A stretch of 64,000 nt of DNA from an uncultured Paracoccaceae bacterium (lineage in GTDB: Bacteria; Pseudomonadota; Alphaproteobacteria; Rhodobacterales; Rhodobacteraceae), in the NCBI GenBank assembly GCA_947500825.1, contig CANMTR010000003.1:124001-188000 (forward strand), written 5' to 3'. Position numbers and translations under genes: made by a program. The notes under the pieces are model-generated. The model was not told where the DNA came from. It made no database searches and saw nothing but the letters and a program-made list of their open reading frames with translations. Positions 49,739-59,088 of the stretch are shown here, piece by piece. Within the stretch, counting starts at the first letter, position 1. Each line of letters starts with the position of its first letter.

Positions 49739-51168
49739 GAGAAACCCGCGACGAAGGCCTGCCCTTGGCGGAACCGCTCGTGTCCCTCCGCGAAGGCATC
49801 GACGAGCTGGAGGTCCGGGTCGATTCTCCGCGCGATGGGCGGCGGTGCGGCCTCGGTTCCTCCCTCCGCGGCCATCCTCCCGAGTCGCGCGGCCCCGAAG
49901 GCCGCTCCGAAATCGCCGGCCTCGGGGACGTCGATGGGCAATGCGAGGGCGGTCGCCAGGGCCGAGAGCCAGTAGTGCGACCGGCTGCCGCCCCCCACGG
50001 CGACGAGGGACTCGATACGCGTTCCCGTCCCGGCGAGGGCAGCGCGGCAATCGGCGAGCGCGAAGGAGACCCCTTCGAGCACTGCGCGCGTGGCCGCGGC
50101 GCGGTCGGTCGCGTGGTCGAGCCCGAGGAACGCCCCCCGGGCGGTCGCCGAATTGAGCGGCGTGCGTTCGCCGCCCAGATAGGGAAGGAACAGCGTCCGA
50201 CCCGGAGCCTGGAGGGAACCGAGATCGCGCGTCAGTTCGGCGGCATCGGTTCCGGCCAGGCCGGCGAACCAGTTGAGCGCGTCGGTCGCCTGCAGGATCA
50301 CGCCCATCTGGTGCCAGGTCTCGGGCAACGCGTGGCAGAATGTGTGGACGGCCGTTTCCGGCTCTGGGTGAAAGCCCTCGGTCGCCGCGAACAGCACCCC
50401 CGACGTTCCCAGCGACACGAAGGCCTGCCCCGGCCGCGTGACGCCCATGCCGATGGCGGAGGCCGCGTTGTCGCCCGCCCCTCCGGCGACCGGGACCCCT
50501 TGGGGGAGGCCGAACCGGCTGGCGAGAGGCGCGCGCAGGGCGCCCGACGGTTCCGCCCCCTCGACCAGGCGGCCCATGGCCGCGCGGGACAGGCCGGCGC
50601 GGGACAGGAGCGTGTCGGACCAGTCGCGTTTGCCCACGTCGAGCCAGGCCGTGCCCGCGGCGTCCGACATCTCGGCCACCCGCTCGCCGGTCAGCCAGAG
50701 GCGCAGGTAGTCCTTGGGCAGCAGGACGCAGTCGACGCGGGAGAAGACATCCGGCTCCGTCTCCCGGACCCATTCGACCTTGGGCGCCGAGAACCCCGGG
50801 AAGACGATATTGCCGGTGATCTCGCGCCAGGCGGGATCGCCGTCCATGCGCATGGCCTGGGCATGCGCGCGGGTATCGTTCCACAGCATGCAAGGCCGCA
50901 GGACGTTGTCCGCCCCATCGAGCAGCACCACACCGTGCATGTGGCCGGACAGGCCGATGCCGCGCACGCCGGAGAGATCGGCCCCCTCGCCCAGTTGCGA
51001 AAGGACGCTCTCGGCGGCCGCGATCCAGTCGGCCGGGTCCTGCTCGGACCAGCCGGAATGAGGGCGCGACACGTCGAGGGGCGCGGTGGCTTCGGCCACC
51101 ACCCGCTCGTTCCCGTCGATCAGAAGCGCCTTGAGCGACGAGGTGCCCAGGTCCAGTCCGAGATGCAT
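49735..51168 (-). CDS. xylB: Xylulokinase
   Basis: FGGY-family kinase of 477 residues that phosphorylates D-xylulose. N-terminal MHLGLDLGTSSLKALLIDG (phosphate-loop), HSGWSEQDPADW near 41, GIGLSGHMHGVVLLDGADN near 70, and the C-terminal FGGY block VAVGGGSRSHYWLSALATAL near 393 are typical. Its 3' end overlaps the convergent MobA-like gene by four bases. No xylose transport or isomerase gene is nearby, so the in vivo substrate could differ. Confidence 0.93.
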   Translation of the reverse strand: MHLGLDLGTSSLKALLIDGNERVVAEATAPLDVSRPHSGWSEQDPADWIAAAESVLSQLGEGADLSGVRGIGLSGHMHGVVLLDGADNVLRPCMLWNDTRAHAQAMRMDGDPAWREITGNIVFPGFSAPKVEWVRETEPDVFSRVDCVLLPKDYLRLWLTGERVAEMSDAAGTAWLDVGKRDWSDTLLSRAGLSRAAMGRLVEGAEPSGALRAPLASRFGLPQGVPVAGGAGDNAASAIGMGVTRPGQAFVSLGTSGVLFAATEGFHPEPETAVHTFCHALPETWHQMGVILQATDALNWFAGLAGTDAAELTRDLGSLQAPGRTLFLPYLGGERTPLNSATARGAFLGLDHATDRAAATRAVLEGVSFALADCRAALAGTGTRIESLVAVGGGSRSHYWLSALATALALPIDVPEAGDFGAAFGAARLGRMAAEGGTEAAPPPIARRIDPDLQLVDAFAEGHERFRQGQAFVAGFS

Positions 51169-51210
51169 GGTCTTCCTCCTACGATACCCTGCGGCCCGGG
51201 ATTAGGCCAA

Positions 51211-51651
51211 TCAGTCCTGCGGCGACAGGGCCGGAACGTCCGCCAGCCAGCGCTCGATCCGGGCGCGGTTCACGCCCATGTCGCCTCCCCCCACGACGAG
51301 GTGCCCCCGCACGGCCACGCGATCGCCGTCGATCCAGGCATTGGTGACGTCGGGAAACCCCCAGAAATCCGAACGGGTGACATAGCTGACATGCCCTTCC
51401 GCCGCCGACCCGGCCAGCCTCGTGGTGCGCGGGGTCTGCGCGATCCGGTCGGACAGGGCCGCGAGCGTCTCCTGCGGGGCGGAGACGACGCGCACGACGG
51501 CATATCCGCCGCGGCCCACGTGCTCGCCGTCGGTCGGCATCTCGCCGGCTGCGTGGTAGCGCTCCGCCGGAACGGGCATGGTGCGGACCCAGAACATCAG
51601 CCCGGCCCCGATCGCGGCCAGGAGAACGAGGCCCCCGAGAAGGTATTTCAT
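51211..51651 (-). CDS. DUF1499 domain-containing protein
   Basis: 146-residue protein with one N-terminal membrane helix (YLLGGLVLLAAIGAGLMFWV) and a periplasm-facing DUF1499 domain, recognisable from SYVTRSDFWGFPDVTNAWID and VRGHLVVGGGDMGVNRARIERWL. Function unknown. ATG start. It is just downstream, on the minus strand, of the divergent mazG gene. Confidence 0.85.
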   Translation of the reverse strand: MKYLLGGLVLLAAIGAGLMFWVRTMPVPAERYHAAGEMPTDGEHVGRGGYAVVRVVSAPQETLAALSDRIAQTPRTTRLAGSAAEGHVSYVTRSDFWGFPDVTNAWIDGDRVAVRGHLVVGGGDMGVNRARIERWLADVPALSPQD

Positions 51652-51732
51652 AGTCCTGTCTCCCTTCGTTCCGGGCAGTTAGACCGCGCCGCCCGGATGG
51701 ACAGCCGCCCCCGCACGGGCCATGACGCACGG

Positions 51733-52560
51733 ATGACCAATCCAGACGACCCGATCTTCGACGTGCCCGAGGGCATGGACCGCCTCGTGGCCGTGATGGC
51801 GCGTCTGCGCGATCCCGTCGCGGGATGTCCTTGGGACCTCAAGCAGGATTTCGCAAGCATCGCGCCCTACACGATCGAGGAGGCCTACGAGGTCGCCGAC
51901 GCGATCGAGCGCGGCGCGATGGACGACCTGCGGGGAGAGCTGGGCGATCTGCTGTTCCAGTCTGTGTTCCATGCGCGAATGGCCGAGGAGGCGGGGACGT
52001 TCGACCTCGCGGACGTGATTCGGGGCATCACCGACAAGATGATCTCGCGCCACCCCCACGTCTTCGGATCCGGGTCTCGCGACAAGTCGACCGACGAGCA
52101 GACCCGCGACTGGGAGACGGAGAAGGCCCGCGAACGGGCCGCCCGGGCCGAGACGGGCGCGCTCGACGGGGTGGCGCACGCCCTGCCCGCCCTGATGCGC
52201 GCGCAAAAGCTGCAAAGGCGCGCGGCCCGTGTCGGGTTCGACTGGGGACAGGCGGCGGAGGTGCTGGAGAAGGTCGCGGAGGAAGCCCGCGAGGTGGCGG
52301 AAGCGCGCGACTCGCTGCCGCAGGAGAAGGTCGCCGAGGAAATGGGCGACCTTCTGTTCGCCGCGGTGAACCTGTCTCGACACTTGGGCGTCGACGCTGA
52401 ATCGGCGCTGCGCGGGGCGAACGCCAAGTTCTCGCGCCGCTTCCGCTTTATCGAGACGGCCCTGGCCGCGGCCGGCACCCGGCCCGAGGAGGCCGACCTG
52501 GCGGAGATGGATGCCCTGTGGGAGGCGGCCAAGGCGGCGGAGCGGACCCCGCGGGATTGA
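51733..52560 (+). CDS. mazG: Nucleoside triphosphate pyrophosphohydrolase MazG
   Basis: Two-domain MazG of 275 residues that hydrolyses non-canonical or excess NTPs. Repeats with the EEAYEVADAIE...ELGDLLFQSVFHARM and AEEAREVAEARD...EEMGDLLFAAVNLSRHL metal-binding patterns are visible. A fitting CPWDLKQDFASIAPYTIEEAYE opens the first domain. Start ATG at 51733; the frame is open far upstream, but only as a shadow of xylB. Confidence 0.96.
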   Translation: MTNPDDPIFDVPEGMDRLVAVMARLRDPVAGCPWDLKQDFASIAPYTIEEAYEVADAIERGAMDDLRGELGDLLFQSVFHARMAEEAGTFDLADVIRGITDKMISRHPHVFGSGSRDKSTDEQTRDWETEKARERAARAETGALDGVAHALPALMRAQKLQRRAARVGFDWGQAAEVLEKVAEEAREVAEARDSLPQEKVAEEMGDLLFAAVNLSRHLGVDAESALRGANAKFSRRFRFIETALAAAGTRPEEADLAEMDALWEAAKAAERTPRD

Positions 52561-52562
52561 CC

Positions 52563-52574
52563 CTATAAAAATAG
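52563..52574. repeat. Short inverted repeat upstream of the ferric-binding gene
   Basis: CTAT-AAAA-ATAG, with weak outer extension (ACCC...GGGT), just after the mazG stop and about 50 bases upstream of the fbpA-like start. It is locally AT-rich and could be a promoter -10 or iron-responsive operator. The match to any regulator is not established. Confidence 0.3.
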
Positions 52575-52620
52575 TCGGGTTTGGTGTGGCCATTCGAGAG
52601 CCAAACCGAAGGACCCCCCG

Positions 52621-53622
52621 ATGCGCTCCATATTGCTGGCAACGCTGGCTTCCGCGACCGCCCTGCCCGCGCTGGCCGAGGTGAACATCTATTCCTACCG
52701 CCAGCCCGAACTGATCCAGCCGCTGCTGGAAGGCTTCACGGAATCGACGGGCATCGAGACGAATGTCGCCTTCCTCAACCAGGGATTGGTCGAGCGGCTC
52801 AAGGCCGAGGGCGAACGCTCCCCCGCCGACATCATCCTGACCGTCGATATCAGTCGCCTGTCCACCGCCGAGGAGGAGGGCGTCACCCAGGCCGTCGAGA
52901 GCCAGACGATGGCGGACAACATTCCGCAGTCGCTGCGCGACCCCGAGGGCCACTGGTTCGGCGTCACCACCCGCGGCCGCATCGTCTATGCCTCGAAGGA
53001 GCGCGTGGGCGAGGACGAGGTCACGACCTACGAGGACCTGGCCGACCCGAAATGGGAGGGCCGGATCTGCACCCGGTCCGGTACGCATGTCTATACGCTG
53101 GGCCTAGTGGCGGCGATGATCGAGCACAACGGTGAGGAAGCCACGCGCGAGTGGCTCGAGGGCGTCAAGAGCAACCTCGCCCGCTCGCCCCAGGGCAACG
53201 ACCGCGCGCAGGTGCGCGCCATCTGGGCCGGGGAATGCGACATCAGCCTGGGCAACACCTATTACATGGGCGCGATGCTGGCCGATCCCGAGCAGGAGGA
53301 ATGGGCCAATTCCGTCCGGGTCGAGTTCCCGACCTTCGAGGACGGCAACGGCACCCATGTCAACATCTCGGGCGTGGCGATGACGGCGAACGCGCCCCAC
53401 CGGGAGGACGCGCTGGCATTCATGGAATACCTGTCCTCGCCCGAGGCGCAGGAAATCTACGCGGACGTGGTCAACGAGTACCCCGCCAACCCCGAGATCG
53501 CGCCCTCCGAGCTGGTCGCGAGCTGGGGCGATATCGAGCCCGACACGACCGATCTCGGCGCGATCGCGGACCATCGTGCCGATGCGCTGCGACTGGTCGA
53601 GGAAGTGAACTTCGACGGCTGA
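52621..53622 (+). CDS. Fe(3+) ABC transporter substrate-binding protein
   Basis: Periplasmic iron-binding protein of the FbpA/FutA family, 333 residues. Signal peptide MRSILLATLASATALPALA; then EVNIYSYRQPELIQPLLEGF, RSPADIILTVDISRL near 66 and the paired tyrosines in ISLGNTYYMGAML near 208, which bind iron in the family. No permease or ATPase is adjacent; a plausible ATPase is at 13923. Regulation by iron is likely but not shown. Confidence 0.92.
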   Translation: MRSILLATLASATALPALAEVNIYSYRQPELIQPLLEGFTESTGIETNVAFLNQGLVERLKAEGERSPADIILTVDISRLSTAEEEGVTQAVESQTMADNIPQSLRDPEGHWFGVTTRGRIVYASKERVGEDEVTTYEDLADPKWEGRICTRSGTHVYTLGLVAAMIEHNGEEATREWLEGVKSNLARSPQGNDRAQVRAIWAGECDISLGNTYYMGAMLADPEQEEWANSVRVEFPTFEDGNGTHVNISGVAMTANAPHREDALAFMEYLSSPEAQEIYADVVNEYPANPEIAPSELVASWGDIEPDTTDLGAIADHRADALRLVEEVNFDG

Positions 53623-53651
53623 ACCGGACTTGCAATGCGACGCGAGCCAAG

Positions 53652-53679
53652 CGGCGGCCCTCCGGGGCCGCCGTCTTTC
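53652..53679 (+). terminator. Terminator after the ferric-binding gene
   Basis: Stem CGGCGGCCC / GGGCCGCCG with a TCCG loop (53652-53673), followed by TCTTTCG. It lies 30 bases after the stop and ends the monocistronic unit. Confidence 0.7.
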
Positions 53680-53738
53680 GTTCCGGCGCAGGGAGAAATG
53701 TAAATCTCGCCTGTGACGGGTCGGAAATGGGAGGAATG

Positions 53739-53815
53739 TGGCGCGGTTGACGGGACTCGAACCCGCGACCCCCGGCGTGACAGGCCGGTACTCTAACCAA
53801 CTGAGCTACAACCGC
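53739..53815 (-). tRNA. tRNA-Asp(GTC)
   Basis: Folds as a full cloverleaf: acceptor GCGGTTG / CAACCGC, D-stem GCTC, anticodon loop CTGTCAC with GTC, T-loop TTCGAGT and an encoded CCA. Reads GAC and GAU; with gluQRS in the genome, Q34 may be glutamylated. Confidence 0.97.
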
Positions 53816-53858
53816 GCATTGTGCGGTGGGCGCTTGGATCGGGGCAAGTGGCGCGGTT

Positions 53859-53935
53859 GACGGGGCTCGAACCCGCGACCCCCGGCGTGACAGGCCGGTA
53901 CTCTAACCAACTGAGCTACAACCGCCCTTTGCCCG
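53859..53935 (-). tRNA. tRNA-Asp(GTC), second copy
   Basis: Nearly identical to the copy 43 bases away; the single difference is in the T-loop (TTCGAGC instead of TTCGAGT). CCA is encoded. A tandem duplication. Confidence 0.97.
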
Positions 53936-54038
53936 ATCGGGGCACGCCCCCGAACGTGAGGGGCCTTCTAGTCAGCCTCCCGGAGACGGTCAAGCGCGAA
54001 CGGGGCGTGGCCCCCGTCTTTTTTGCGGACCGGGAGGC

Positions 54039-54281
54039 TCACGCGTTGTCGGGAACGAGAAGGCGCTCGATCTGCGCCGCGAGGACGACGGCCGTGGCGA
54101 CCTTGTCGGCAGGCCAGATCTCGGCCGCGTTGAACGCGCCGTTTTCGCAGAGACGCGCGGCGAGGCGCAAACGCATCCCCACCTTTTCCGAGTGGGACAG
54201 GCTGTCGATTCGTGCCTCGATCTCGTCGGCAATTTCAGAGTCGCAGCGGCGGCTGCTGATCTTGTCGCATTCGGTATACAC
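54039..54281 (-). CDS. Hypothetical small protein
   Basis: 80 residues, starting with GTG (MYTECDKISSRRCDSE), mainly charged and helix-forming (ADEIEARIDSLSHSEKVGMRLRLAARL), no signal or membrane segment. The composition is plausible for a real gene, but no homology is recognised and the ribosome-binding site is weak. It sits between tRNA-Asp and tRNA-Val genes in the most AT-rich part of the window. Confidence 0.45.
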   Translation of the reverse strand: MYTECDKISSRRCDSEIADEIEARIDSLSHSEKVGMRLRLAARLCENGAFNAAEIWPADKVATAVVLAAQIERLLVPDNA

Positions 54282-54373
54282 GATTTCGGCGATCCATTAT
54301 CTCGATGTCGACTATCAACGGATAATTGCAGAAGTCAGCAAAATCCAGCCTAAATACACGCGACATTTTATCA

Positions 54374-54449
<76 letters not shown>

Positions 54450-54488
54450 CCACCCCTGCATAATGGGATGGGGGAGCGAGGGAAAGAC

Positions 54489-55418
54489 CTACCACTCGAA
54501 GGGCGCGCCGATGCTGCGCTCGGCGATCAGGAACGCATCGGCCACGAGTTCCATGGGCGCGAGGTCCACCTCGCTTTCGCCGCCGCGCACGAGCTCGGCG
54601 AAGCGGGCATACACGAGCGGATATTCGGCCACGGACCCGTCCAGCGCGATCTCCTCGCCGTCGACCTCCACCGCGCTGCCGGACCGGATCAGGGCGAAGG
54701 TGCCGCGATCCGTCTCGATCTCCATCCGCCAGACCGGATGTCCGTCGTGGCGCCAGTCGAGCCGGCCCGAGATGTCCGCGCCCGAGGGATGGCCGAATGC
54801 CAGATCTGCCGAGATCGGCGTCTGCCGGCCTTCGGGCACCTCCATGGTGCAGGCGGTCAGGTGCGGCGTCTCCTCCAGGATGGCGGCGAGGATCGAGGTG
54901 GCGTTGATGCCGGGGTCGAAGACGCCGAGGTTGCCCGCCTGCCAGACCCAGTCCTGCCCGGGATGGGTGTGGCGCACATCCTCGCGCCAGTCGATCCGCA
55001 GCCTGCGCAAAGTCGCGCCCGACAGCCGGCCATGCGCTTCTTCGACCGCCGCGCCCATGCGGCTGTGCCAGCTTGTATAGAGCGTGACGCCGCGCTCCCG
55101 GGCCAGGGCCGCGAGCGCGCGGATCTCAACCAGGGTGGGCGACGGGGGTTTTTCCAGCATCACGTTCAGGCCCGCCCCTATCGCCTGGCGGGCATAGGCC
55201 ATTCGCGGCGCGGGTGGCATCGCCAGGGAAACGGTGCGGACGTCGCCCGGATCGGCGAGGAAGTCGCCCATGGTGGCGAAGTTGCGCACGCCATCGACAT
55301 CTGCGTGGCGGCTGATCGCGGCGTCGAGATACCAGTCGGGGCTGTCTTCGAGGGCCGGGATATGTTCGTCGCGGGCGATCTTGCCGATCCCGGCAAGAGC
55401 AATGGGCATGCGAGGCAT
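54489..55418 (-). CDS. Gfo/Idh/MocA oxidoreductase, probable D-galactose/L-arabinose 1-dehydrogenase
   Basis: 309-residue sugar dehydrogenase with a Rossmann N-terminus (PIALAGIGKIARDEHIPALE), the catalytic EKPPSPTLVE near 86, TSWHSRMGAAVE near 113, WREDVRHTHPGQDWVWQAGNLGVFDPGINA near 140-175 and SEVDLAPMELVADAF near 285. This layout fits the galactose/arabinose 1-dehydrogenase subgroup that feeds the oxidative arabinose or galactose pathway. Start MPRMPIAL uses AGGA six bases upstream. No sugar-pathway neighbours are in view. Confidence 0.85.
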   Translation of the reverse strand: MPRMPIALAGIGKIARDEHIPALEDSPDWYLDAAISRHADVDGVRNFATMGDFLADPGDVRTVSLAMPPAPRMAYARQAIGAGLNVMLEKPPSPTLVEIRALAALARERGVTLYTSWHSRMGAAVEEAHGRLSGATLRRLRIDWREDVRHTHPGQDWVWQAGNLGVFDPGINATSILAAILEETPHLTACTMEVPEGRQTPISADLAFGHPSGADISGRLDWRHDGHPVWRMEIETDRGTFALIRSGSAVEVDGEEIALDGSVAEYPLVYARFAELVRGGESEVDLAPMELVADAFLIAERSIGAPFEW

Positions 55419-55470
55419 GGCGCGTCCTGTGATTGTTCCGGCGGGGCACATGGCACCTGCCGGGACTTAG

Positions 55471-55974
55471 TCAAACGGAGCGATCCGGAAGCCTGGCGCG
55501 CAGGGCGCGTTCCACCGTCGCGGGCACGAAATGGGACACGTCCCCGCCGTGGCGCGCGATCTCCTTCACGAGGCGCGAGGCGACGGCCTGGTGCCCCGCA
55601 TCGGCCATCAGGAACACGGTCTCGACCGAGGAATCGAGGACCCGGTTCATGCCGACCATCTGGAACTCGTACTCGAAATCGGCCACGGCGCGCAGGCCCC
55701 GCACGATGAGCTGCGCTCCGACGTCGCGGGCGCAATCGATCAGCAGGTTCTCGAACGGATGGACGACGATCTCGACCCCCGTGCGGTCCGCGATCTCGCG
55801 GCATTCGGCCCCGATCATCGCCACGCGCTCGTCGAGCGAGAACAGGGGCGCCTTGTCGCGGTTGATGGCCACGCCGATCACCAGCCGGTCGACCAGCACG
55901 GTGGCACGGCGGATGATGTCCAGATGTCCTTCGGTCACCGGGTCGAAGGTCCCCGGATAGAGTGCCGTGCGCAT
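55471..55974 (-). CDS. coaD: Pantetheine-phosphate adenylyltransferase
   Basis: Penultimate step of CoA synthesis (167 residues). Nucleotidyltransferase motif YPGTFDPVTEGHLDII near 6-21 with the T/HxGH, VIGVAINRDKAPLFSLDERV near 33 and VRGLRAVADFEYEFQM near 89 containing the conserved RGLR and Tyr/Phe. Complements coaX in the same window. Single gene with spacer to its neighbours. Confidence 0.97.
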   Translation of the reverse strand: MRTALYPGTFDPVTEGHLDIIRRATVLVDRLVIGVAINRDKAPLFSLDERVAMIGAECREIADRTGVEIVVHPFENLLIDCARDVGAQLIVRGLRAVADFEYEFQMVGMNRVLDSSVETVFLMADAGHQAVASRLVKEIARHGGDVSHFVPATVERALRARLPDRSV

Positions 55975-56040
55975 CCCGCCCTCCCTGTCGCGTGTCAGGC
56001 GGGACGCAACATTATTGCCCTGGCGATTGCAAGGGCCGGA

Positions 56041-56469
56041 TCAGTGGCCCATCACCATGCCCTCGAGGGCGTCGCGCTCCATCGCCAGCTCCGACAGGCG
56101 CGCCTTGACCACGTCCCCGATGGAGACGAGGCCGACCATCTTTCCCTCCGCCATCACCGGCATGTGGCGAAAGCGCCCCTCGGTCATCTCGGAAAGGACC
56201 TCGTCGAGGGATTGCGCCGGGGTGCAGGACTTGACCGTGGCGGTCATCATCCCGCTCACGGGCTGGTCGAGGCAAGAGGGACCGGAGCGTCCCAGCTCGC
56301 GCACGATGTCGCGCTCCGACAGGATGCCGGCGGGCTCCTGTCCCTCGCAGACGATGACCGCGCCGATGCGCCGCTCCGAAAGCAGGTGCGCCGCGTCGGC
56401 CACGGTGGCGTCGGCCGCGATCGTGACGACCTCCCCGCCCTTGTTCTGCAAAATACGCTCGATCCGCAT
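56041..56469 (-). CDS. CBS-domain protein
   Basis: 142 residues forming two CBS domains (VVTIAADATVADAAHLLSERRIGAVIV near 14-40, then ATVKSCTPAQSLDEVLSEMTEGRFRHMPV near 77-105), likely an adenosine-nucleotide sensor module. The domain has no attached catalytic part. Start MRIERILQNKG; an open frame continues upstream without a likely start. Target unknown. Confidence 0.88.
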   Translation of the reverse strand: MRIERILQNKGGEVVTIAADATVADAAHLLSERRIGAVIVCEGQEPAGILSERDIVRELGRSGPSCLDQPVSGMMTATVKSCTPAQSLDEVLSEMTEGRFRHMPVMAEGKMVGLVSIGDVVKARLSELAMERDALEGMVMGH

Positions 56470-56525
56470 CGCCGTTCTCCCGTCAGTGGCTCTCGGGAAA
56501 GCGTGGTCGGCGGGCCGATCCCCTG

Positions 56526-57407
56526 TCAAGCGCGACACTCGGCGCAGGCGATCTCGGCGCGCAGGCCCGCCACCAGCGCCCGGGCGACGGAATCGAGCCG
56601 TGCGGCGCGCACGTCGCCCGCGGGGCGCAGCAGCCAGAAGGTCCGCGTCAGCGAGACCTCGTCGGGAAGGAGGCGCACGACGCCCGGCGAATGGGGCAAC
56701 GTGAAGTCGTGCACGATCCCCACCCCGGCGCCCTGCGCGATCCAGCGCGCCTGCACCGCCACCGCGGAAGAGGCCAGGTCCACCCGGTCGACGCCGATCC
56801 CGCCCAGGTAGTCGAGCTCCCGGTCGAAGATCATGTCGGGCACGTAGCCGACGATCCGGTGATCGCGCAGGTCCGCGACCGACCTCAGCTGGGGTGCTGC
56901 GGCAAGGTAGTCCCGATGCGCCGCGAGGCTGAGGCGGTAGTCGGATATCTTCTGCACTGTGATCCGGCCGGCCGTGGGTCGGGATACCGCGATGGCCATG
57001 TCGACCTCGCGCCGGTTGAGGTCGAAGATCCGCGGCAGGGCGACCACCTCGATCTCAAGGTCGGGATTGTCGCGCGCGAGCGATGCCGTGACCTGGGGGA
57101 GCAGGTAGGTGGCGCAGCCGTCCGGCGCGCCGATCCGCACCGCGCCCGAAAGGGCGCCGCGAAGCTCCGTCTCGGCGGCGCGGAACGCCGTCTCGGCCCG
57201 CTCGGCGTGGTCCAGAAGGCGCGCCCCCTCCTCGGTGGGGCGGTAGCCCGTCGGGCCCTTCACGAAGAGACGCGCGCCCAGATCCGCCTCGAGGCGCGCG
57301 ATGCGCCGGCCCAGCGTCGCCGGGTCGAGCCGCAGCGCGCGCGCCGCCGAGGTGAGCCCGCCACCCCGCGCCACCCCGAGAAACAGGCGCATATCGTCCC
57401 AGTGCAT
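56526..57407 (-). CDS. LysR family transcriptional regulator
   Basis: 293-residue regulator: N-terminal LysR HTH (MHWDDMRLFLGVARGGGLTSAARALRLDPATLGRRIARLE) and a C-terminal effector domain. Divergent from mmsA with about 100 bases between starts, the arrangement expected for a regulator of the valine-degradation operon; the target is inferred from position. Its C-terminal end contains two cysteines (AECR). Confidence 0.9.
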   Translation of the reverse strand: MHWDDMRLFLGVARGGGLTSAARALRLDPATLGRRIARLEADLGARLFVKGPTGYRPTEEGARLLDHAERAETAFRAAETELRGALSGAVRIGAPDGCATYLLPQVTASLARDNPDLEIEVVALPRIFDLNRREVDMAIAVSRPTAGRITVQKISDYRLSLAAHRDYLAAAPQLRSVADLRDHRIVGYVPDMIFDRELDYLGGIGVDRVDLASSAVAVQARWIAQGAGVGIVHDFTLPHSPGVVRLLPDEVSLTRTFWLLRPAGDVRAARLDSVARALVAGLRAEIACAECRA

Positions 57408-57509
57408 CGCCCTGCCCTTGCATTCCTGCAAAACCGTCTTGGCAAACTGCCTCTGGGGCGGGCGAAAACGCAAGCTAGTATGCAGGGTGATTGCAGAGAG
57501 GAGAATGCC

Positions 57510-59009
57510 ATGGACGAGCTGAGCCACTGGATCGACGGCGCGCGGGTCGGGGGGACCTCCGGCCGCTTCGCCGACGTCTACAACCCTGCCACTGGCGAGG
57601 TGCAGGCGAAACTGCCGCTCGCCACCGCCAAGGAGCTCGATCACGCGGTCGCCCGCGCGGCCGAGGCGCAGAGGGGCTGGGCCGCGACCAACCCGCAGCG
57701 TCGCGCCCGGGTGATGATGGCGTTCGGCCGGCTCCTGAACGAGAACATGGACAGGCTGGCCGAGGTGATCAGCCGCGAGCACGGCAAGACCCTTCCAGAC
57801 GCGCGCGGCGACGTGCAGCGCGGGCTGGAGGTGGTCGAGGTCTGCATGGGTGCGCCGCATTTCCTCAAGGGCGAGTTCACCGACGACGGCGGGCCGGGGA
57901 TCGACCTCTATTCCATGCGCCAGCCCCTGGGCGTCGTCGCGGGGATCACGCCGTTCAACTTCCCCGCCATGATCCCGCTGTGGAAGATGGCCCCGGCGCT
58001 GGCCTCGGGCAACGCCATGATCCTCAAGCCCAGCGAGCGCACGCCGGGTTGCGCCATGATGCTGGCCGAACTGATCAAGGAGGCGGGCCTGCCCGACGGC
58101 GTGCTGCAGGTGGTGAACGGCGACAAGGAGGTGGTCGACGCCATCCTCGACAACGACACGGTCCAGGCCGTGGGCTTCGTCGGCTCCACGCCGATCGCCC
58201 AGTACATCTATGGCCGCGCGGCGACGAACGGCAAGCGCGCGCAATGCTTCGGCGGCGCCAAGAACCACATGATCGTCATGCCCGACGCGGACATGGACAA
58301 GGCCGCCGACGCGCTCGTGGGCGCGGGCTACGGCGCGGCCGGCGAGCGCTGCATGGCGATCTCGGTCGCGGTTCCCGTGGGCCGCGAGACCGCCGACGCG
58401 CTCACCGACAAGCTCACCAGCCGGATCGAGAAGCTGAAAGTCGGCCCCTACACCGCCGGCGAGGACGTGGATTTCGGCCCCCTCATCACCTCGCAGGCGC
58501 GCGACCGCGTGCGGGGCCTCATCGACCGGGGCGTCGAGGAAGGCGCCGAGCTGGTGGTGGACGGACGCGATTTCCGGATGCAAGGCTACGAGGACGGGTT
58601 CTTCATCGGGCCGTCGCTGTTCGACCACGTCACCCCGGAGATGGAGATCTACCGCGAGGAGATCTTCGGGCCGGTCCTGACCCAGGTGCGCGCGGCCAGC
58701 TACGAGGAGGCGCTCAAGCTGGTGATGGACAACGAATACGGCAATGGCACCGCCATCTATACCGCAGACGGCGACGTGGCGCGGGACTTCGCCCACAACG
58801 TCAATGTGGGCATGGTCGGCATCAACTTCCCGATCCCGGTGCCCTTGAGCTACCACACGTTCGGCGGCTGGAAGAAATCCGCCTTCGGCGACCTCAACCA
58901 GTACGGGCCCGATGCCTTCCGTTTCTATACCAAGACCAAGACGGTGACGGAGCGGTGGTTCTCGGGGATCAAGGACGGCGGCGAGTTCAATTTCAAGGCG
59001 ATGGACTGA
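57510..59009 (+). CDS. mmsA: CoA-acylating methylmalonate-semialdehyde dehydrogenase
   Basis: Oxidises methylmalonate semialdehyde to propionyl-CoA in valine catabolism (499 residues). Aldehyde dehydrogenase blocks [23 protein letters not shown] near 137, [15 protein letters not shown] near 250, and the catalytic Cys in [16 protein letters not shown] near 284; the ending [11 protein letters not shown] is MmsA-typical. Start is the second of two ATGs (57510) behind GAGAGGAGA; the first is out of frame. First gene of the valine operon. Confidence 0.97.
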   Translation: MDELSHWIDGARVGGTSGRFADVYNPATGEVQAKLPLATAKELDHAVARAAEAQRGWAATNPQRRARVMMAFGRLLNENMDRLAEVISREHGKTLPDARGDVQRGLEVVEVCMGAPHFLKGEFTDDGGPGIDLYSMRQPLGVVAGITPFNFPAMIPLWKMAPALASGNAMILKPSERTPGCAMMLAELIKEAGLPDGVLQVVNGDKEVVDAILDNDTVQAVGFVGSTPIAQYIYGRAATNGKRAQCFGGAKNHMIVMPDADMDKAADALVGAGYGAAGERCMAISVAVPVGRETADALTDKLTSRIEKLKVGPYTAGEDVDFGPLITSQARDRVRGLIDRGVEEGAELVVDGRDFRMQGYEDGFFIGPSLFDHVTPEMEIYREEIFGPVLTQVRAASYEEALKLVMDNEYGNGTAIYTADGDVARDFAHNVNVGMVGINFPIPVPLSYHTFGGWKKSAFGDLNQYGPDAFRFYTKTKTVTERWFSGIKDGGEFNFKAMD

Positions 59010-59032
59010 CCGGGTCCATCAGGTCATGCTGC

Positions 59033-59063
59033 AAGGCCCCGCCTTTCGCCGGGGCGGGGCCTT
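59033..59063 (+). terminator. Hairpin between mmsA and the next gene
   Basis: 11-base perfect stem AAGGCCCCGCC (59033-59043) / GGCGGGGCCTT (59053-59063), nine-base loop, few T's after it. Probably a partial terminator or stability element. Confidence 0.65.
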
Positions 59064-59088
59064 CGCGCATTCTGAGAGGCACGCGCCC

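Noticed and set aside
49714-52560. A 948-residue plus-strand reading frame spanning xylB, DUF1499 and mazG
   Set aside because: Only the last 275 codons (mazG) show protein-family features. The rest is the antisense shadow of xylB and DUF1499, kept open by high GC in codon position 3.
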